Positions 45,640 to 57,218 of a stretch of 64,000 nucleotides of DNA are shown here, piece after piece. The stretch is from positions 6,820,001-6,884,000 of the forward strand of contig OX387184.1 of the NCBI GenBank assembly GCA_947561395.2. Reading direction: 5' to 3'. Numbering within the stretch: the first letter of the stretch is position 1; each line of letters starts with the position of its first letter. This DNA is from Buxus sempervirens. Lineage: Eukaryota > Streptophyta > Magnoliopsida > Buxales > Buxaceae. The translations under genes and the position numbers were made by a program. Below the pieces are notes generated by a model. It saw nothing but the letters and a program-made list of their open reading frames with translations, was not told where the DNA came from and ran no database searches.

Positions 45640-48636
45640 CAAGGTTTTCACGCCTGTGAGACATTGTAAAAATCACCGGAAGATGATCATCCCTCCGTCA
45701 ACACACGGGCTCAACACAAAAATAGGAGAGTCGCCACCATTCAGATTTTGGGTATGAATGGACACCAAAAAGATTAAAGATAAGCAAAAATAATAATAGA
45801 AACATTCTAGGGTAAAAATAACCCTACTTGAAAATCAAATCCAGAGATGGGTAAGGGGATTAGATTATGAACGGGAGAAGGTGTTAGGCACCCCCATTCA
45901 TCTACACGAGGTGGTTGCCAAGTGCTTGTTCATGCTAAAAGAAAATAGGAAGCTTGCTAAAAAATCATGAAAAGCCTTGAAAAAGGAACAAGTGTATGAT
46001 ATATTCACATGAAGATCCAAATGGATTTTAGATCTTCTCTTATGTCAATATCACCTCTAGAATATCACAAAAAGATGGAAATCATAGCAAAAGTTGCAGA
46101 AAACCAAGTTGAGGCAAATCCGAGAAATTTGGTAAAAAGTAATGCCATTTGTCTTGAAATCATTCAAATCCAATTTTAAATTGAACCAAACCAAATCCAT
46201 TTGAAAGATCTTAGTAAATAAGGGACTCATGCAAAATTTCAAGTCAATCGGGTTGAAATCCTAGGAGTTATGCTCCTTTAAAGTTGTTGCTGGGGATGAT
46301 TAAAAGCAGTAAATAGGCAACTTTGGAAAATCACCTAGAAAACTCCACTCCATAAAAACCCACGAAATTTGGTGTGATTGAAGTCTGTATAGCCATCTTT
46401 CAAAAGAAACTAGCCTCATACAAAAACTCATTCGGATGTGCCTTGGGTGGTCTCCCGAACAGGCCCCGAAGATCACAAATTTACCCAGAAAAGTACTAAT
46501 GAGCAGCTCTGAGTAAATCTGTTACAAATAATTCAAATGGAGTCAAAAAATTATGAAACCAATTGGATTTGAAAACAGACTCATAAATGAGTGCCCAGAA
46601 ACAAAAATCATTCGAATCAGACTTAAAACGAACACATGGCGCTCCGTCGAAGTGACAAGTTCCGTATTTAAACCTGAACTGTCCAATCAACTTCGACAGA
46701 GAGGTGTCAAACATCCGCTTGATAGAAATTAATGAAATTTGGTGGACATAAACTAGACAGCCTCACCTTTCCCATGGTTCTAGAATCGCTCCAAAATTCA
46801 TTCGGACGATGAAGGTATGAGCGTCCGAAGACATTCCAGAATTGATTGAGGCCATTTATTTGAGATTTATCACAATGAATGTAATAAATCCCCAAATGTG
46901 AGCCTATCTCGCCAAAATAGTGATATGTATGTGCAAGTGTAAAAAAAACCATACAAGATCAATAGCATGCATACATATTCATCAAAATAAGGTTCTAAAA
47001 CAGCCTAGGGTTCCGTTCCATTATCGTTTTCCTCTGTTCTCTCTCCCCGTTAGACACGGTTCTTCAAGATAATCAAGGGTACTTTGAATATGAAACGGTT
47101 TACAATCAATCAAAAGGCTTTATGCTACATAGGTTCTAGCACTAGGGTCAATCCCCAGTCTCGTTTCTCCTAGATCCCGCCTTCACGTTTTACGGCTAGG
47201 GGGAGTCTCAAGATACTTTGAGCCGGGGAAGGGTTTTCACACACAAAGAAGGCCTTATTCTATAGAAAGGTAGAAGAAGAGATCTAGATCTAAGAATGTA
47301 AAAACAGAAAATAAAAGAAAAGTTTGAGGCTTACCTGGGTTCTGGATGCACTTCCGCAGTGGTTTCCCTCTTCTCTTGGAGTTCTTCTTGGCGAGAATTC
47401 AAAACAAGAGTTAATGGCCATTTGCTTAAGGAGGAGCCTCCTATTTATAGGCAAAGGCTAGGGTTGTTGGTAGAAACAACTTAATGTCTAGAACCCACCA
47501 ACCTTAACCCTAAGGCTGTTTCCGAGATTTCCTCTCATTTAATGAGGGATATGATGGTAAAAAGTGATTTCTCTCGGAAAACCCTAATTTTTGAGCAAAA
47601 CTTATGTATCCGGCATATCAGGCCGGATACACAAGGGCTTTAATGTATCCGGCCTATGATGCCGGATACACTAAAGCTTCCTTGTATCCGGCCTTTTCCA
47701 CTGGATACAAAGAGGAGTACTTGTATCCGGCCTGAGTTGCCGGATACAAGGAAAAAAGTTTTTTTTTCAAATTTTAACACAGGCAATACTTATTTATATG
47801 TAATATCGTTTAAGTAAATGTCCTCGTATTTTTTAATCTCCATTTACTTAAGATATTACATGTAAATAAGCAAACACCCCCCATTTGAATCCATTAAAAA
47901 TATTTCCAGACCCAAATTCCAAGTGAATAAAAAGTCAACTTTCCAGTTCTAGGCAAAATTCCGATTTTTCAGGTCTGGAAAAAAGGTTCAATATGTTAAA
48001 ACCAAGGTATTTGTCAAGATTTAAATTCTCAAAAAATTCTTTTATGCAATAACATGGCTAAAAACCTGATTACCGGGAAAAATTATCTTGAAATCTGGCT
48101 TTAAAAAATATTTCATTTTCTGGGGTCAAAAGTCAACAAAATTCAATCGGAAAAAGCTTGACTTTGCACAAAAGATTGAATTCGGGCCTTTTCCTTTTCC
48201 GTTTTGGATTCAAATGGGTTAAGTATCTCAAACCCAATGCAAAGAATTGAAAATTCCAATAAAATATTTCTCTCCTTCAAGATTTATCAAAAAATCGTGC
48301 AATTTTGGGGTGTCTACAACGCCGCCGAATAATCGTTTTTTTTTCAAGTGTCGATGCATTTCGACACAAAAAAATCGGTTATTTAAAATCGTCCGATTTT
48401 TTCAGCGTGCTGAGCGAAACGAGCAAAAATTTGATTTTTTGATATAAAGAGAAAAAAAATTGATTTTTTTAAATTTTCATCATCGATTTTTTTTTGCGGC
48501 ATGCCGGTGAAATTTCGCCAGAATAAAAAAAATCACTTTTTTTCCCATTTTTTTGCCTTTTTTATTTTTCGGGGATTTCGTCGGCGCGCCGCGATTTTTT
48601 CAGGGATCAGCACGCCCATTGAAATTGAAAACCTTG
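45640..48636. mobile_element. hAT-like MITE of unit C, split by a solo LTR
   Basis: Left piece 45640-45654 (CAAGGTTTTCACGCC), right piece 48319-48636; target duplications AATACGAT (45632-45639) and AATACAAT (48637-48644). Same insertion as in units B and D. Confidence 0.85.
45655..48318 (-). mobile_element. Solo LTR, Tat type, target duplication ACGCC
   Basis: TGTGAGACATTG to GGTGTCTACA, 2664 bp, flanked by ACGCC (45650-45654 and 48319-48323). On the - strand: U3 hairpin array with GTATCCGG-type stems (about 47610-47755), TATA box (47452-47459), donor-like CCAG|GTAAG near 47330, CCGTAAAACGTG (47184-47195), GGTAAGGGGATTAG block near 45850. Present in unit C only, so younger than the unit duplication. 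Confidence 0.9.
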
Positions 48637-49704
48637 AATACAATTTCTGGGATGTTTCGTGAAATGTTGGGAAATATCACCATTTCTAAAGGTTTCAAGA
48701 CATGAAATGTTGAGAGAAAAAGGAATGTTGACCATTCCTAGAAGTTGGTTAAATATAGTTGACATGTCAGGAAGTATTTCGAAAGATTGCAGTATCAACA
48801 CTTCTTTTTTTTTTGTGGCTATGAACTTAGTAATAATATGCAATTTCTATTTTTGTATGCATTTCCAAGTTTTCCATGTGTGCTTATGCCATTGTTTCTT
48901 CATTTCACTTCCTTTAAAAATTCAAATGATCCATTTACATATGTTTGTGACGAAATTCTTAGGTTTTAGGTATATCTTATTCTCGTTTATTTAATCCTAG
49001 AAATAGCATAATTCTAGAATATTTTATTATTTTATTGTTTTCTCTTATTTTTCCTCAAAATCTCTTTTTGCTGAATTTTGCCGGAGGCAGTTGGTGAAAT
49101 TTTGATCGACATGAAATGTGAAACCTTGATATATTCGAATGATATATTGGTTATTTGAATTTGAAAAAAGAAAAATTCAATAACTTATTTTGGGGGAAAA
49201 AAATACACTTCGTGCCTGATCAAAGATGATCTCATATTGATGAGGTCATATTGTCTTGGTTCCCATTGAGCATGTGGATCAGATACGAAGCCGACAGAGT
49301 AGATATATTCAACTTTTTTTGAGATGCAAGAAATCATTTCTTCTTTATCGGATTCTAAAGTCCATATTCTTTTCAAAGTATGAAGTAGTCAATTGTGTTC
49401 GCCGGTTCGGGCGACCACGTATTTTATACCCTGATCATAAATTTAGATTCTTATCATCATGACCATGTTCTTTTCAAAGTATCAAGCCTTTGAACCAACT
49501 GAGGCTTAAGAAGAATTATATTCACTGATATGTTGGCTCCTTTGAAATCAAAAACTGTTACGTGCCTTTAAAAAGAACCGGGTAATGGGGCTTTTGAAGG
49601 GAATAAGAAAGATGGATTTGGCATGATTTACCTCTTTATGCAGAATTCAATCCTGAACCTCAGTTAATGGGAATTTCGAGGTTCCCACAACATTCAAAAC
49701 TCCA

Positions 49705-49992
49705 GAATGTCTTTATACCACTCACTTCCAAGGTTTGTACAAGTAATAAATTGATTTGTACAAACTATTTTAGACTTGTACAAATCAATAAAATGACTTG
49801 TACTCTGGATGAGTGATTTGTACAAGCTATTTGGGTGAGTGATGTAAGGGCATTTTTGAAATAGTTGATTTGTAATAGTAAAATGTCAAAAAAAATTAAT
49901 TATTTTGATAAAAGTACGCTAAATGTTAAACTCAAAACATTGCTAGCTGAATCTTAATTATTTTGAAAAAAATACTCAAAATTAAATTTCCC
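49705..49992 (+). mobile_element. Truncated MULE-like MITE, unit C
   Basis: Right three-quarters of the 391-bp MITE, ending AAATTTCCC at 49992; the left end is lost in the junction with the unit core. Confidence 0.65.
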
Positions 49993-50303
49993 GTTTAAAA
50001 GACGATCTCATGGTCATGACGTCAGATGGTCAAGATTTCAGGGGCTTGTAGATAAAGTCTGGATAAGACTGGATGCCAAGAAAAAGGGTAATATTTTACC
50101 TTTAGAGCGAATATATGTATCTTTGGCATTTGGCGCCTTTTTTATAGCACATATCTTACTTTGTTCGATACCGTCCAATAATGCAGGGCTTAACTGTTAC
50201 ACCGGCTTGCACAAGTGTTCGTTTGCCATTTGGCAAAATATCAGAACCAAGTACCAATGACTGACAAATCCATCGTTCAAAGCAAATTTCGGTAGAACTC
50301 TTA

Positions 50304-51501
50304 AGCCCCGATTGGTTCAATGAATTGGAATTGGAATTAAGAATTATAATTCCAATTCTAATTCATCAAGAATTGGAATTGGGTAGAATTGAAATTATTG
50401 TGATTGGATGACAAGAGAATTGAAATTTGCAATTACAATTCCATGAAGAATTGATTTAAAATCCAATTCCACTGATTGGATGAACTTATGAAGAATTGAT
50501 TTGTATCATTCCCATGTTAATAATAACACAAATGACTGATTATCATGACATATGAATTCCAATAATCTATTCTCTGCAACCAAAACCAAAACAACACTAC
50601 TGGGTTTTAATAATATTTTTGTCTTAATCAGGTCCTCCATGTGTAAGACCATATGATTATGATCAACTCGATAAGTCAAAGCAAGTGGAAACAGAAGAGA
50701 GAGAAATATAGAAGAAGGAGAGAGAGGAAACAAAAGAGATAGAGAGAGAGAGAGAGAAGAAGAAGAAGAAGAAGAAGGGAGAAAATACGTACTAGTCCCT
50801 GCAACACCAGCGAGGAAGAGGAGAATGAGATTTAGTACTTTCTTTATCGGTAGAGCTGGCAAAGGGTCGGTTTGGGTCAGGTTCAGGGTCGGGTCATAAT
50901 CGGGTTGGAGGTTAATTGGGTCGGGTTCGGGTTAAACTAAATTAAGGCGGGTTGGAAAACCCCCCAACCCGCCAATAAACGGGTTCAACTCGCCAATCCG
51001 TTTATTATTATTTTTTATTTTTCAAAAAATATGATTAAAATAGGGTTGGGGGTTAATTGGATCGGGTTGTACCGTGTTTGGGTCGGGTTGGGGGGTTAAT
51101 CGGGTCGGGACATGACACTTTTGTCAATTTTTTTTAAAAATTGGGTTACTCTTCGGGTTGCCGGGTCATAATCGGGTTGACCCAATTACTGGCGGGTTGG
51201 GGAAACCCCAACCCAATTAATAAACGGGTCAACCCAAACCCGTTTAACTCGGGTCGGGTCTAGCTCTATTTGTCGGGCATATATCGTGCTTCTAATTCTC
51301 TACCTCGTATCCCCAATTCTTCTCGATTTAGTAGGGAATTAGGTAACTTCAAAAATAGCCTATAAGCTAATTCTATGGAATTGGGCCTTAATTCCAATTC
51401 CAAATTCCAAATATTTAACCAATCAAAAGAATTGGAATTGAGAACCCAATTCCAATTCTTACCCCAATTCCAACCCCTGATTCCACGAACCAATCGGGCC
51501 C
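50304..51501. mobile_element. PIF/Harbinger-like element, TTA target duplication
   Basis: 1.2 kb, flanked by TTA (50301-50303 and 51502-51504), with inverted ends A-GCCCCGATTGGTTC and GAACCAATCGGGCC-C. Unit B has the empty site. The interior has many AATTGGAATT words near both ends, GA/GAA microsatellites (about 50695-50780) and a - strand open frame of 118 codons (50506-50862) whose N-terminus is hydrophobic and followed by a GTACGT donor-like site. That frame may be a captured host exon, but I do not recognise it. A hAT element is nested inside. Confidence 0.68.
50851..51268. mobile_element. hAT-like MITE nested in the Harbinger-like element
   Basis: 418 bp, ends TAGAGCTGGCAAA and CTAGCTCTA, flanked by 8-bp repeats TTTATCGG (50843-50850) and TTTGTCGG (51269-51276). 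The interior is rich in GGGTCGGGTT words and their complement. Confidence 0.75.
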
Positions 51502-52505
51502 TTACTGACTTGATCCCCAAATCCAGTAGCTGAACCCAGTAGGGGCCCAAACTTACAACTCGACTTTAAGTTGGCTTTGGACTGGAGTAGTATAGCCCGG
51601 CCCAAGAGCCTGACCTGATTGAAAGTTCCTTTTAGTCAAGCTTATTAGCTCAACTTGCGCCCAGCTCCCCACCCCTACAGCACTGATATTGTTGTTGCTA
51701 GAACTTTTTATTTATTAATATTAATAAAATATTTGATAAATAATGGAGCAATATATGAGCAAAACTAAAGCTTCACAGTGTTTCAAGCAAATATCTAAAT
51801 TCTATAAATTTAACTTATATTAGTTCAAAATGTGGGTGGGTTTATAAACAATCTTTTCTTCTTCTTTTTTTAACTTTCCTTTTTTGTGAATTTTCTTCAG
51901 CATTTTGATAGAAAATGTATTTAATTTGTGTTAACGTACGAAATTAACCCATCCCCACCAAATTAAGCCAGAACTCAATAAACTGAGGCCATTCAGGCAT
52001 GGCCTACTAATTTTAAGTTCGGTTCGAGCCAGCTGGCATAATTTGGGCCAGTTTATTTCAAGTTGGGCAGGCCCAAGTGATAAGAATTTACCCACCCTAT
52101 TCACAGAATACCAAGTTTATTGAAATCAAGCCAAGAGCAAAAACTGGTAATCTTTCCTATTCCAAAACGACATTCCCCAGCACAAATGTTATACATGACA
52201 TACACACACCCACGTACGCACACCTAAGACCGGAAGCTCAAAAGCATGGCATCTTGAGACGGAGAATCACCGGCCATCACCTCTGTTCCATCTCGATATT
52301 CTTATATTATTCCATATCTCCTTAAACAAGTGGCCATTAATCGAAATATCTGCATTTATTAATTTTCCAGTACTGAAATTCTAGTGATGATCATCAAATA
52401 TCTCCAACACTCTTAACTTAGAAATTGACAGCCATTACGAATATGATAAGATGGAATAAAGGTGCATGGCCACGAGAGAGAGAGAGAGAAGGATAGACGA
52501 AGCTC

Positions 52506-52511
52506 TATAAG
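52506..52511 (+). promoter_or_regulatory. TATA box of EF-hand gene 5
   Basis: TATAAG in the same context and at the same 98-bp distance from the ATG as in genes 3 and 4. Confidence 0.7.
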
Positions 52512-52603
52512 AAGGTCCACTGGTTCTCACCGTCCTTGTACCACATTGAGTTGCTAGCTCCTCTCTTACCTCTGTGTCTCATTACTTCCCAGTCCTTAGC
52601 AAA

Positions 52604-52888
52604 ATGCCACAACAATTGCAAGATGCACCGTACGAAATTAATAACTTGGTATCCAACGCGAAGGTGAGGGAGATGCTCCAGAATTTCGATGTCAATGGGG
52701 ACGGTCGCATAAGCAAGAATGAACTAATTGAAGGTCTGCGCAAACGTGGTAAGTGGTTCGCCGGGTGGAAAACCTGGCGTGCATTCGTTCACGCCGATGC
52801 CAACAACGATGACTACATCGACCAAAAGGAGATGGAGAAGCTTGCCGACTATGCTTGTAAGAGATGGGGATACGTTATTGTTAATTAA
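52604..52888 (+). CDS. Small two-EF-hand calcium-binding protein, copy 5 (94 aa)
   Basis: Protein identical to copies 3 and 4. It has EF loops at residues 29-40 (DVNGDGRISKNE) and 65-76 (DANNDDYIDQKE), both with a complete ligand set. Upstream leader, TATA context and 3' flank are almost base-for-base those of copy 4, marking a very recent duplication or gene conversion. This is the last intact copy in the array; unit D beyond it has no gene. Confidence 0.92.
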   Translation: MPQQLQDAPYEINNLVSNAKVREMLQNFDVNGDGRISKNELIEGLRKRGKWFAGWKTWRAFVHADANNDDYIDQKEMEKLADYACKRWGYVIVN

Positions 52889-53689
52889 TTAGGTTTTTTA
52901 CCTTTTCTGTTTTATGTTGCTGCAGGAATGAACTTGCAGGCGCTGTAACTTTTATCTCATGGGGTGACAATGGACCTCTGTAGTCCTTGGCCTCATCATG
53001 TGGTTGTTTATGTTAGCATGGAAAATCGGATTTAAGTACTAATGGTGCAACTCTTTTAGAAGGCATGGAGTGTTTTCAGAGAAAAAAAAAGACAGGATAA
53101 GATACTAGAAATTTTCCAAGTATTTATCTGGGAGTTGACTGATCCAAGGCAACGTTTAATATGAATAATGAAAAAGGAATTTTTTTTACATCTAAATAAA
53201 GTAAACAAAGAAGCTGGTTTGATTGTCTGTAGCAATCAAACTCGGTTTGATTGAAATTGAGAACCAACTGACTCAGTTTGGGTTGAGTTTCAAAGTGTAT
53301 GGTTTGGTTTCGGTCATTAAATCTGAAAATTAAAATAATTAAATTACAGAATCACTTTTTAAAAATATTTATATTATAGGATCATTTTACTTGAGAGTTG
53401 AGACACAAACGCGTTGTACGAGGAAGTCCGGTACAAGATTACGAGTGCATCATATATATATACAAGGGTTGTTATTATAGTAAAGTGACACTGTTTTTTA
53501 ATTTTTGTTTTTGAAAGTGACCTTGCAGGTCAATTAAGTTTGAAAAGTGACTTTTTCTTTTTTTTGCAAAATGAGATTTTTGAGAGATTGTTTTTATAAA
53601 TACAGGCCAAAAATAACAATTTTTATAATTTTCCCGTCAAAGTCAAAGAATTATTAGCTTTCGTTTTTTTTTTTTTTGGTAGTCAATTA

Positions 53690-53844
53690 TTAGCTTTCTT
53701 TGAATGTTCTTGCGCCACTCCTTATCCTTTCAATCATACGGCACGTGAGACCTTATCCTTTCATTCTGCGGATTGCGGATGTATTGTTCGGATTTGTTGA
53801 GAAATCAAAACGTACACGTGCTTTGACGGCATATGCTGTTTTAA
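53690..53844 (+). promoter_or_regulatory. EF-hand promoter relic after gene 5
   Basis: GGCACGTGAGACCTTATCC, GATTTGTTGAGAAATCAAAA and ACACGTGC, followed by the nested Helitrons. Confidence 0.55.
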
Positions 53845-54132
53845 TCTATATATCTCTACTATATATAAAGCGAAGCGCCCTTTTTGGAAAGTGTGCCAAA
53901 ACACATATCCGTTTTGCCCATTACGAACTTATAAATCGTTTACAAAGTTCATCTATATGGGAATATAGTTGTCTTATTGGGTCCAAAAGCATTTTGAATC
54001 TACTGAATTTTAAACGTGAACAGTTACAACTGCTCCCTCCTTCTCTAACCGTTTTTCCTAACTATCTTCTCCACTTCCTCAACTATTCAACTGACCTTAT
54101 CTCCCAAGCCGTTTTCAGGGAGAATTCTTAGA

Positions 54133-54449
54133 ATGCCTAACTATGAAGAAGACAAATTGAACCTCACAAAATGCCTTACTGCCATCATCCCATCTAAACG
54201 AATCCATAGCGACCATGTTCGGGGCATCTATCTAACGCTTCAAGAAGAAGAATGAGAGCGTCGCATGGACTTCGTTTTTGACACATCTGCCATTAAAACC
54301 GATCTCATCAAGGTTGATTAAGGAAACCATCAACATGCTTGCTACCTTCTGCATGGCTTACCTTCCTGGCATCATTAAGCAGGCTGAGCCCCCTTGCTTC
54401 TGCTTTTGGCAGAGGCTATAGTACTGGTGGACCTGCAAGAAGGTACTGA
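54133..54449 (+). pseudogene. RPS17: Ribosomal protein S17 (eS17) pseudogene inside the Helitron
   Basis: Recognised from AIIPSKR, VRGIYLTLQEEE, ERRMDFVFDTSAIKTD, KETINMLA, LPGIIKQAE and the C-terminus GGPARRY, which line up in order with plant cytosolic eS17 (small ribosomal subunit protein, about 140 residues). The copy starts within the protein. It lacks about 20 residues between PSKR and the VRGI segment, has a TGA in the EEE-ERR stretch (an Arg codon in the normal gene), a frameshift after KVD and another before the C-terminal GRG segment. No introns are apparent, so it may have been a retrocopy before Helitron capture. Not functional. Confidence 0.85.
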
Positions 54450-55619
54450 AGTGGTGGCCGATCTGGGAGTACTTCAGAACAAGCCTAATGCTTAGCACTC
54501 ATCTTCTTATATGGGTTTTTCGTTTACCCTTTCATGTTTTTAATTAAAGTTTTGTTTTTGTTCTTAGAAGCATTATTGTAATGGATTTTTTCAATTTTTT
54601 TGGTACAAGTTCAACCATCATTGCTGCTAAACCTTTTTCCCCTGCAATGGAGTGGCAAACTTGCACGTATACATATGTTTTGGAGTTCTGAAATTGGAAA
54701 TTATCTGTAGTGGATTTTGGTCAAGATTTATTTACGGATCTTGGTTTTTAATTTGAGGGTTTTGTTTTGTCTAATGGAGCGTGATTTGTTGAAGAGGACG
54801 CTTACATTGGTTCTCAACTTAAACGGCCGAAGTGTCTTCTCGATGGGCAGGCTAAGTCTCTCTTTTCCTCCCTCCTTCGCCGCTACTGCTCCTGTCTCTC
54901 TCTGGCTTTGCAATTACTTGGGTTGATGCTTTTCTCAGATCCATTACTGATGGCTGATGCGTCGAGGCATTCCCTGCAACAATAGCTTCTCATTCACCAT
55001 TTACGGCAAAGCGACACTTCTGAGAAGACAGAGACTTCCCTTCCCAATCACTGAAAGGTGTTCGTCTTCTCTCCCTTGCTGACATGTATCGTAAATTTCC
55101 GGTGATTTTCTCGCACATGAACTGATGAAGCCATTTCCCCTATTCCCTTTTCAGCCGAACGTTAAGTGGTCTTTCATTTTTCTAATTAAATAAATTAAAA
55201 CACACCAATGCCTCGGCAAGATTCAGATCTCCGAGATTTTCCAACAATTATATCAACTCCACGGGCAGCAAATCAATTAGAAAGTCCATCTTCTTCATCA
55301 AAGCATTCCCATGATCTATTGATCACACATTTACTCACAAAAACGTGGTAAGTCTAATGTACATTGTTTCAATTAATTTTTTCTCAATTTCTCATTTCCT
55401 TCCATAAAGTATAGTTTTATTTATTTTTTCCACAAAAAAAAAAAATATTATCTTTTATACCTTTTTTTAATTATTTTTATCTTTTCATAACTTGGTTTGC
55501 ATTCCCCTGTTATAAAATAAGTTATTAACCTAAAATTAAATGCACCTGATTATGATCCCTCACAAGGAAAACAGATTATAGCCTATAGAAATGTTACTGA
55601 TTTCGGAAAACACTACTAA

Positions 55620-56450
55620 GTAGGTTGCTCAATAAAGATAACCTGATATATGAAGTGTGCAGATAGATCATTTGAAACTAATCATAACATCCAACTAAAA
55701 TGTGTTTTGTAAAATTAACAACTACCCTGGTAGTCTACTGTTGCAACCTCTTGGTCTGGCCAAAGATACAATAAACTCACAAGCATGGAAGCTCAAAGAT
55801 ATAAAAAGTGGTTTGTTTTTATCATTTCTACTTTTCTAATCATATTTTCATTGCAGGTAATTTTTTCATTTCCCGTCTCAAGAAATTAGCTTTCATGTCA
55901 CGTTTAGAGGTTAAGCATTGCTACTTGACCATCTCTTTTTAAAATTTATTGGTTTTATTTCTTTGCGTTTACATCCCTTGATAATTTCATTTTTACTAAA
56001 AACAAACAAAACATAGATTTCGTCAATCCATGAATCCAATCTCAAAAGGGAATCTTCTTTGGGATGGAAGCTGAATTAGAAGGCTTAAAACATGGGTAAC
56101 TTCCAGCCCTAAATATGAACCCACAGCAATTTCTAAAAGAGCCTTTTACAATACCATCAAAACTTTTATGTCATTTTGAGTCGCCCTCTATTATACCATT
56201 GCTGAAAAAGTCATGGACCCATTGACCTGATATGTGAAATGGGCGGATAAATTATTAGATAATAAGAATTTCCAACGAACAATGTGTACCATAAATTTAA
56301 CGGCTACCCTGGCGGCCTTGCCATGGTGGTCCACTTTTTAATCCTATTGGGTTGGCCAAATATACCAGGCTTTGAAGCACCAAGAGATAAAATATTGTTT
56401 ATCTTTATCATTTCTTTTTTTCTCATCATATTTTTCATTACATGAAATTT
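55620..56450. repeat. Two 240-bp imperfect direct repeats in the Helitron
   Basis: Copies at about 55620-55860 and 56215-56450 share CCTGATAT.TGAA, CTACCCTGG, TGGCCAAA.ATAC and the TTTATCATTTCT..TTTCTAATCATATTTTCATT end. Both end near an acceptor-like CAG or T-rich tract, so they could be a duplicated intron-exon piece; parent gene unknown. Confidence 0.6.
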
Positions 56451-57218
56451 TTTTTAATATTTTGAATTTTCTTATGAACTCACAAACCTATACAAGTCAT
56501 GTTTATTTATTTTTTGATTTATTTTTTAAATCAACCAGTTCTATGATATCATTTTATGGTATTGCATTGGTTTTTTCGATGGCAGGACGATCAACAATGA
56601 TATCCATTCTTGGCATCATCATGCAAGCGTTTATGACTCTTGAAAGTTCTGTTGACAACCTTCTGGAGCACATATCTGATCCAAGGCACATAACCGTTAT
56701 TCAGACTCTTGCAGGCTGTGGTTTTTAAATGATTTGATAAGGCAAGCATAAGAAACATGTCATGTAAACTACTCATGTTGTCTTTGTTTTTTTATTGTAG
56801 CTTAGAAGATGAAGACATAGCAATAACAAGATATGCATAATACCATATATATGATGTTGTTATTTGTTTTTGTTACCATTCATGTGTTACATGCAATCCT
56901 ATGTGCAAGGTTGTATTAGTTTTCCATATTTTTAGGTTTGCTTTTTAAAGTTTTTGATTCTTATCGAAGCAAAGGTTACAATTCTAGGATTTACCTCTGT
57001 TCTCTATATCTATACTCTGTACTATATTTAACGTGAGGCGGCCCCTTGGAATTTAATAGACAAATCAATCCCGTCCTATGTAGGGTCTTATTTAATATTG
57101 TATATATAAGTGGTTCATTTTGGTGGCCTTATAAGCTGAAATAAAACCAGACGTGGACCACGCCCATCCTACCCATTTCCAAACACATGCGTGCAGTACT
57201 ACACGTGCACTCCGCTAG

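Larger units (their letters stand above)
45467..53844 (+). repeat. Array unit C (contains EF-hand gene 5)
   Basis: Same order as A and B: GAGCTCCCAAGG block, hAT MITE holding a solo LTR, core 48645-49704, truncated MULE-like MITE (the core and MITE are joined by a deletion of roughly 0.8 kb at 49704/49705), full Harbinger-like element, gene 5, 3' flank, promoter relic (about 53690-53844). Confidence 0.85.
53853..57218 (+). mobile_element. 3.4-kb non-autonomous Helitron carrying host gene pieces
   Basis: TC start (TCTCTACTATATATAAAGCG) at 53853, CTAG end at 57215-57218 with a CGTGCAGTACTACACG hairpin upstream, between A (53852) and T (57219). It interrupts the short Helitron that starts at 53845 and continues at 57219 (TATATATAATGGGAATATGC). 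No Rep/helicase frame. Contents: ribosomal protein S17 pseudogene, a pair of 240-bp repeats and an unknown 118-codon frame (56372-56728) whose last 50 codons follow a TTTTTCGATGGCAG acceptor-like site. A second Helitron-like 5' end (TCTGTACTATATTTAACGTG, about 57013) lies near the right end. Confidence 0.82.
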
